Assembly: GCA_024741835.1 (NCBI GenBank) | Contig: JAENRP010000388.1 | Span: 1-36,891 of the forward strand | DNA length: 36,891 bases | Direction: 5' to 3' | Origin: Diplocarpon mali | Lineage: Eukaryota > Ascomycota > Leotiomycetes > Helotiales > Drepanopezizaceae | Part shown: positions 32,201 to 36,891 of the stretch, in pieces | Numbering within the stretch: position 1 is the first letter of the stretch | Layout of the letters: every line of letters starts with the position of its first letter | Translations under genes and position numbers: made by a program | The notes under the pieces: generated by a model | What the model was told of the DNA's origin: nothing | Seen by the model: the letters and a program-made list of their open reading frames with translations, nothing else | The model's database searches: none

Positions 32201-34241
32201 AATACCTTAATAGGCTTTCGGCTTCTAATAGCTTTAATAGCCTATTATTAGTCGATACTTTATTATTAGCAGCTAGAAAGGACTAGTAATAGCAGTTCGA
32301 GGTTTTGCCGTTTTCTAATTGCGAGCCTGGCTTAGGAGTCGTTTTTAATAAAACCGCAAGATCTACTTATAGTCTTGGCTTAAGAGTTGTCTTTAACGAA
32401 TTCGCGAATTTCACTTGCGGTCTTAGCCTAAGAGTCGTTATTAGCAAATTTGCAAAATCCACTTACGGTCTTAGCCTAAGAGTCATTTCTACTAAATTCA
32501 CTTATGATCCTAGCTTAAGAGTTATCTTTAAGGACACTTTATACTCTATTTATAGTCTTGACTTAAGAGTTATTTTCGCGAATTTTACTTGCGATCTTAG
32601 CTTAAGAGTCTATCTATTCTCCTTATCCTCGCTTAATTGTATTAGGGTAAAGAGTGCACTTTCCTTAAAGGAATCTACTTATAAGTTTGGCCTAGGAGTT
32701 AATTTCTATAATATTACCTTTAAGATAATATAAAGTCCATCTTTGATTTTAGCTTTAAAAATCACTTTATAATTATTATTTATAAACTATATAAATTGAT
32801 TATTGAAAACTCCTATATAATTTAACTTTATATAGATCTTATAACTAGATAAAAGATTAATACCTAAGCTAGGTATAAGGAGAATATTTTATAAAAGGAA
32901 AGAAATGCTAGCAATATTCATCTTTACTATACCTATTGAGTCTATATATAACCTTCTACCGCTAACCTTAATAGAGCGCCTTTTTATTTTAGTAAATAGG
33001 CCTTTAAATAGGTAGGGTTTATTAGTCATATATATTATATAATTAGTATTACTATACCAGTCGGATTTAAGGATCTTATAAAGATCGGCTTTTAAGATGT
33101 AAGCATCTTTATTATAATTATCATTTAAATTATCAGAAGTGGATTTAGGTTTAAATGACTTACTATTATTATTAAAGGTATCTGCTGAAGTTTTAGCTAA
33201 ATAGCCTTTTCCTTTGCCTTTCTTTAATAGTTGCGGCCTTCGGTAGGATAAGGGCAGTTTGCTTCTTAACTTCTGCTTTAATTGCTTCTTAATATTAAAG
33301 CTAGCGACTATATCGATCAGTTGCCTTCTAACTTTATAATTAGTAATATTATAAGCACTATTATAGAAGTAGTATCCCTAATGAGCTTAAGGGCTTGTCC
33401 TGCGCTCCTTCCTCTTCTCGGGCTTGTCGTTACCCTATAATATAGCATTTGCCAATTTAAAGCGTCCTTTAAGGTCTTATTTAATAGTTCGAAAGAGGTC
33501 GATCTTCTTATAGATCTTAAGGTTAGGTTAAATGAGAAGAGATTATTTCGCAATAGCGAACTTAAAAGGGAGGCTATTAAGTAAGAAATCAAAAAGCTGA
33601 GTTTTCCTAAAAGTTATAGCTATCCTAAGATCTATAGCTCTTACTCTCCTCCTCGCTTTATATAGTATAGACTAAGTAGAGTCTATATTTATATTTATTT
33701 CTTTACTATCTTTATCTTTTCTATATTAAAATAAAGTGATCCGCTATAGTAGATACTAAGTATTAAGGGCAGTTATTTAAAAGTATTTTACTTTTAAAGT
33801 ATCTTATCTTATCTTTACATTATTATAAACTTAAATTAAATCTCTATCTTTATCGCTTAAACCTCTATTGATCTTAAGCTTACATTTAGCTAAGGCCAGC
33901 CTATACTCCTTCTCCTTTTCTATATTTAAAATCTACCTTTAAGAATCTCGGTTATTATCTACTAAGGCTCTTAGGCTAAGCTTATTTAGTATATCTAGTA
34001 AATCTTTAGCAATTATATTAGCTATTAAAGTAGAAGTGGACAAATCGGTAGAAGGAGTATAAGGGGCTATTCTCGCGTATTTAATAAGTATCTTTTAAAT
34101 CGCTATTTCAATGCCTTTGCTCTTAAAGTAAAGCTCTAAATCATTGAACCATTATTGCCAGTTCTTTTAAGAGAGTTGGAGGTCTCTAGGCCTAGTGTTT
34201 CGATCGGAATCGGAAGCTATTGCCGTTTCGAATAGAATTGC
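29211..34241 (-). pseudogene. Copia-A gag-pol polyprotein relic, copy 4 (full span)
   Basis: It reads in one phase over 5,031 bp, exactly 87 bp longer than copy 2, to TTA (29211-29213 on the plus strand, a TAA stop). The same motifs recur at matching offsets: gag near 34150, the eroded zinc knuckle near 33375, protease near 33060, GAG-pre-integrase near 32180, RT Y-I-N-N-I near 30210 and RNase H near 29570. Its reading is blocked by the same class of Gln/Trp-derived stops. Several open frames on the opposite strand are shadows. Confidence 0.9.
32317..32699 (-). repeat. Array of eight in-frame palindromic units (copy 4)
   Basis: In element order the units begin at 32699, 32609, 32570, 32522, 32483, 32435, 32387 and 32339 (each 23 bp to the left). 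Spacings 90, 39, 48, 39, 48, 48, 48 are identical to copy 1. All share the gag-pol phase. Confidence 0.88.
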
Positions 34242-34377
34242 ATTTAAAATCAAATAAATTAAATAGTTAAGGGCACTCTTCCTATTGAAAAGTTGAAATG
34301 ATTAAATAGCAGGTATTATAAAAGTATTAAATAAGGAGGAAGTCCTTTTATTAAAAAGGGTTTTTTAGGCTATAACG

Positions 34378-34512
34378 TAAGGAATCACACCTTTTACGAA
34401 ATATAGTAAAGCAAGGAATCATACCTCTTATAATACTAAAGGGGTTGTAGAGCAAGGAATCATACCTCTTGCAATATAGGTTAGCTGAATAGAGAATCAC
34501 ACCTCCTATTCG
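34378..34512 (-). repeat. Four direct repeats in the Copia-A leader (copy 4)
   Basis: On the plus strand the motif appears as GGAATCACACCTTTT, GGAATCATACCTCTT (twice) and GAATCACACCTCCTA, the reverse complement of the leader repeats of copies 2 and 3. Confidence 0.78.
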
Positions 34513-34615
34513 CCGATTGCTCGCCTCTTATTATAAGTCTTATTCAACTTCCTACTAATAGTTGCAGCGCAAGTGCTTTTTAAAGGAAGTCAATAATCTA
34601 TTATTAGTCTATTTA

Positions 34616-34627
34616 GGGCTTATAACC
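34616..34627 (-). other. Primer binding site, half-tRNA-iMet type (Copia-A copy 4)
   Basis: GGTTATAAGCCC in sense orientation is the best-preserved of the three Copia-A sites, one TG-to-TA change from GGTTATGAGCCC. It abuts the 5' LTR. Confidence 0.72.
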
Positions 34628-34822
34628 TATTAAGCTTAAGTGAGTTAGCGCAGTAGGTATAGGAAACTTTTAAAGGTCGATAGTCGATATATTAGTAAGA
34701 GTTAGGGAAGGAAGGTTACCCCTTTCTTACCTTTAGCTATATACGTATCAATATCCTACTGACTAAGCAATAGGATCATATAACAATACATCGGAGTGAT
34801 AGCTATATCACCTATCTCAATA
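34628..34822 (-). repeat. 5' LTR of Copia-A copy 4
   Basis: 195 bp; on the plus strand TATTAAGCTTAAGTGAG to CCTATCTCAATA, followed by the ATTAA duplication. Confidence 0.93.
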
Positions 34823-36473
34823 ATTAATAATATTCTCTTTAAGCACCTTAACGATTTCTACTTTGCTTACTTAAATAATATTCTAATCTACTTAAAAAAC
34901 TCCCTTAACTATGAGATTTATATTAAGAAGATCTTAGGAATTCTTTAACGCTATAGCCTTTAAGTAGATATTAAGAAAAGCGAGTTTAAGGTTATTAAGA
35001 TTAGGTTCCTAGGATTTATTATTAAAGTTTATAAAATTAAGGTAGACCTTAATAAGGTCTTAGTTATTTAGGAGTAGAAATACGCTAAGAATATACGCAG
35101 TATATAAAGCTTCCTAAGGTTTTATAACTTCTATCGAAGGTTCATTTAAAGCTATAGTTGTATTTACCGACCCTTGATAGCTCTTATAGGAAACGTTCCT
35201 TTTGATTTTAACGACACTTATAAGGAAGCTTGGGAAGCTCTGCGCTTAAGGCTTTAAACGACCTCGATTTTATACTACTATTACCCTTAGAAGTAGATAA
35301 GGCTTAAGACCGACGCCTTTGATAGTATAGTCGCTAGTATACTCTCCTAACTTTAGGAAGACGAGAACTACTACCCAATTAGGTACTTCTTAAAGACAAT
35401 AAATAACGCCGAGCTGAATTACCCTATTTATAATAAGGAGCTCCTAGCGATTTTTAGATCGTTCTACTAGTATAAGGTAGAGCTACTTAAGGCTTAGAAA
35501 ATAGTATATATATATATAGATTATAAGGCCTTTAAGTACTTTATAATAACTAAGGACTTAATAGCCTAGCAGGCTCGCTAAGCGAAGTTCTTTGCTAATT
35601 TCAACTTCTTTATTATATACTAAATAGGCATAATGAATACGCTAGCTAATACACTCTTATATTAAGACTAGGAGCTAACCCCTCTTAAGGCTAAGAAACG
35701 AGCTTTACGCCATTAGCAGCTCTTACTTAACGATAAGCTTTCTATAGAAGTACTTGCTACTAGAGGCGATTCTACTCCTAGGCCCGGCCTATAAGTAACT
35801 TTAGCGCAGGTCGATTCCACTCCTAGGCCTGGCCTATAAGTAACAACTATGCCAATCGCGCTAATAGAGGCACCTGCTGACCTAATGTCTAAGGTCGAGT
35901 ATAATATGGCGAGCTACTATATTATCGATAAGGTCATTTAAGCTAATAAGACCTCCCTTGAGCTATAGAAGTTCTAAGACAAGGCGTAGAGCTATAGCCT
36001 TAACTATGAACTTAGCTAAGGGAAACTCTTCTTCTAAAGTAGACTTGTTATACTATCCTAACCTCCTGAACTGCGAACAGCCTTAATTTATTATATATAT
36101 AAGTAACCTTGCGTCGCATATGCTAGAATCGGGAAAACAAGGCTTTTAATAGGAAGAAAATACTATTAGAAAAGTCTTAGTAGTAATATTAGCACTTATA
36201 TTTAGAACTATTATTATTCGAGAATGAAAGCTTATTATAATAAGACCCTAGGTTTCCTGCAACCCTTGCTAATTCCTAAATGAGCTTACTAATACTTGAT
36301 AATGGATTTTATAAAGCTTCCGCTTAATGAACTCGGTTATAATTTTGCCCTTGTAATTATTGATAGGTTGTTAAAGAAGGCAGTTTCGGTTCTATACTAT
36401 AATTCGATTGACGCAAAAGGCTTTATAGAATTGTTTTTAGTTTACTAAATATGCTATTTTAGTATGCCTAATA
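34823..36473 (+). pseudogene. Gypsy-E pol relic, RT box to integrase
   Basis: The frame resumes after the duplicated ATTAA as N-I-L-F-K-H-L-N-D and reaches the YxDD box as A-Y-L-N-N-I at 34865-34882. RNase H begins at K-T-D-A (Asp kept, 35312-35314) and includes E-L-N-Y-P-I-x-x-K-E-L-L-A-I near 35410-35450. Two palindromic units lie between RNase H and integrase. Integrase has an eroded zinc-binding region near 36190-36230 and M-D-F-I-K-L-P with the first catalytic Asp at 36305-36307. It stops near M-P-N, before the second catalytic Asp. Confidence 0.86.
35774..35841 (+). repeat. Two in-frame palindromic units in Gypsy-E pol
   Basis: Units at 35774-35796 (ACTCCTAGGCCCGGCCTATA plus AGT) and 35819-35841 each read D-S-T-P-R-P-G-L-x-V, 45 bp apart, in the pol phase downstream of the copy 4 insertion. 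They are the best match to the inferred founder sequence in a coding region. Confidence 0.87.
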
Positions 36474-36565
36474 TAAAACAGAGGGGAGACAACACAAGAA
36501 TAGGCCTAAGGGAAGACTTAAAAACAAGAGGAGGAAGCACCATAAGCAGGCTCTCTTAGACAAGA

Positions 36566-36732
36566 TGTTAGGAACAAGTCCTAAGTATAGGGTATATTCA
36601 GTACTATAGCGATACGCGCTATCTTTATATATAGAAGATGGCCCTTTTATCCTCCTACCGTCCTGCGTCGATCATATGATATATATTATAAGACCTATCT
36701 ATCTTAGGTCTTTATATATATCTTAAATAACA
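36566..36732 (+). repeat. Probable LTR of Copia-F (about 167 bp)
   Basis: It runs TGTTAGGAACAAGTCC to CTTAAATAACA, with inverted ends TGTTA...TAACA. Only one copy is in the window, so boundaries rest on the termini alone. Confidence 0.5.
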
Positions 36733-36734
36733 AA

Positions 36735-36753
36735 AGTAGTAGCCCCTACTACT
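36735..36753 (+). other. Perfect hairpin directly downstream of the Copia-F LTR
   Basis: AGTAGTAG-CCC-CTACTACT is a perfect 8-bp stem with a 3-base loop. It overlaps the place where a primer site is expected; TAGTAGCCCC could be a RIP-altered TGGTAGC-type site. The role is inferred from position. Confidence 0.45.
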
Positions 36754-36891
36754 ATTAGCAAAGAATATAAAATAATATAGGTTAAGGCAATAGCATATCA
36801 ATTATTAGTAAACCTTAAGTGCGAGAAAACTAATATATTAAAAGGCCTAAACTAGGGCTATATTATTATTAAAGGTAAAAGAAAAAAAAGG

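Larger units (their letters stand above)
28721..34822 (-). mobile_element. Complete Copia-A copy 4, nested in Gypsy-E RT
   Basis: LTRs at 34628-34822 (5') and 28721-28915 (3') are each 195 bp. ATTAA flanks both sides (28716-28720 and 34823-34827), a perfect target duplication within the Gypsy-E RT codons F-I-N-N-I. It holds the full Copia-A order in reverse orientation and eight coding palindromic units. At 6,102 bp it is 91 bp longer than copy 2, of which 87 bp is the extra unit pair. Confidence 0.96.
24491..36473 (+). mobile_element. Ty3/gypsy retrotransposon Gypsy-E, 3' end not reached
   Basis: It begins TGTTACGGCC inside Copia-A copy 3 and carries gag, protease, RT, RNase H and the start of integrase in the Ty3/gypsy order (RNase H before integrase). 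It is split at 28720/34823 by Copia-A copy 4. Integrase sequence is lost after M-P-N near 36473, where another element appears to have inserted. TATAA before the LTR (24486-24490) is a candidate target duplication. Between the LTR and gag ATG 25750 lies roughly 1.1 kb of leader without recognisable signals. Confidence 0.9.
36474..36891 (+). mobile_element. 5' start of another LTR element (Copia-F), running off the right edge
   Basis: Sequence after the Gypsy-E integrase break does not continue integrase. A probable LTR (36566-36732) is followed by a short leader and a possible gag start (about 36770-36880), where Y-Q-L-L-V-N-L-K-C is readable and is reminiscent of copia gag. The 92 bp at 36474-36565 may belong to a longer LTR or to a separate insertion. 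Confidence 0.5.

Noticed and set aside
33317..33592. Minus-strand open frame of 91 codons
   Set aside because: It lies within the copy 4 gag region but not in the phase of the recognisable gag motifs; a chance opening in degraded sequence.
28721..34822. LTR termini appear to be TA...TA instead of TG...CA in Copia-A
   Set aside because: TATTGAG...CTCAATA is what RIP makes from TGTTGAG...CTCAACA, so unusual termini need not be invoked.

Overview
The window looks like a heterochromatic, AT-rich block from a filamentous ascomycete (Pezizomycotina). It consists almost entirely of nested LTR retrotransposons degraded by repeat-induced point mutation (RIP). Evidence for RIP: CpA and TpG are almost absent and replaced by TpA; glutamine and tryptophan codons of recognisable gag-pol frames appear as TAA or TAG; and copies of one family differ by transitions in every stretch I aligned. 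I found no intact host gene, tRNA, rRNA or CRISPR array. The genus cannot be named from this sequence.

Layout, left to right. (1) 1-4067: Copia-A copy 1, plus strand, 5' end outside the window. (2) 4068-5407: 5' part of a minus-strand copia element (Copia-B: LTR, leader, gag, start of protease), cut by copy 1. (3) 5408-7758: a GC-balanced island without RIP, holding a solo LTR and a 4 x 38-bp tandem repeat but no recognisable gene. (4) 7759-7932 and 21563-22346: two parts of a poorly resolved host element D. (5) 7933-21557: Copia-C, complete, with a GCATC target duplication, split by Copia-A copy 2 (13457-19467, TTCTT duplication). (6) 22347-24490: Copia-A copy 3, cut by Gypsy-E. (7) 24491 to about 36473: Gypsy-E (gag, protease, RT, RNase H, start of integrase), split inside RT by minus-strand Copia-A copy 4 (28721-34822, ATTAA duplication). 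(8) About 36474 to the end: start of another copia-like element, Copia-F.

Nesting gives a relative chronology. Copy 2 is younger than Copia-C, which is younger than element D. Copy 4 is younger than Gypsy-E, which is younger than copy 3. Copia-A was therefore active both before and after Gypsy-E inserted.

The most unusual signal is a 23-bp imperfect palindrome, approximately ACTCCTAGGCC-N-GGCCTGCGAGT, found about 38 times. It lies inside the gag-pol frame of Copia-A, in the Copia-A 3' untranslated region, and inside both gag and pol of the unrelated Gypsy-E. Every copy inside a coding region is in the same codon phase and reads roughly T-P-R-P-G-L-Q/R-V. Because the unit is palindromic, its opposite strand in the matching phase encodes nearly the same peptide. 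This resembles in principle the protein-invading palindromic elements of Rickettsia, but here it sits in fungal nuclear retrotransposons.
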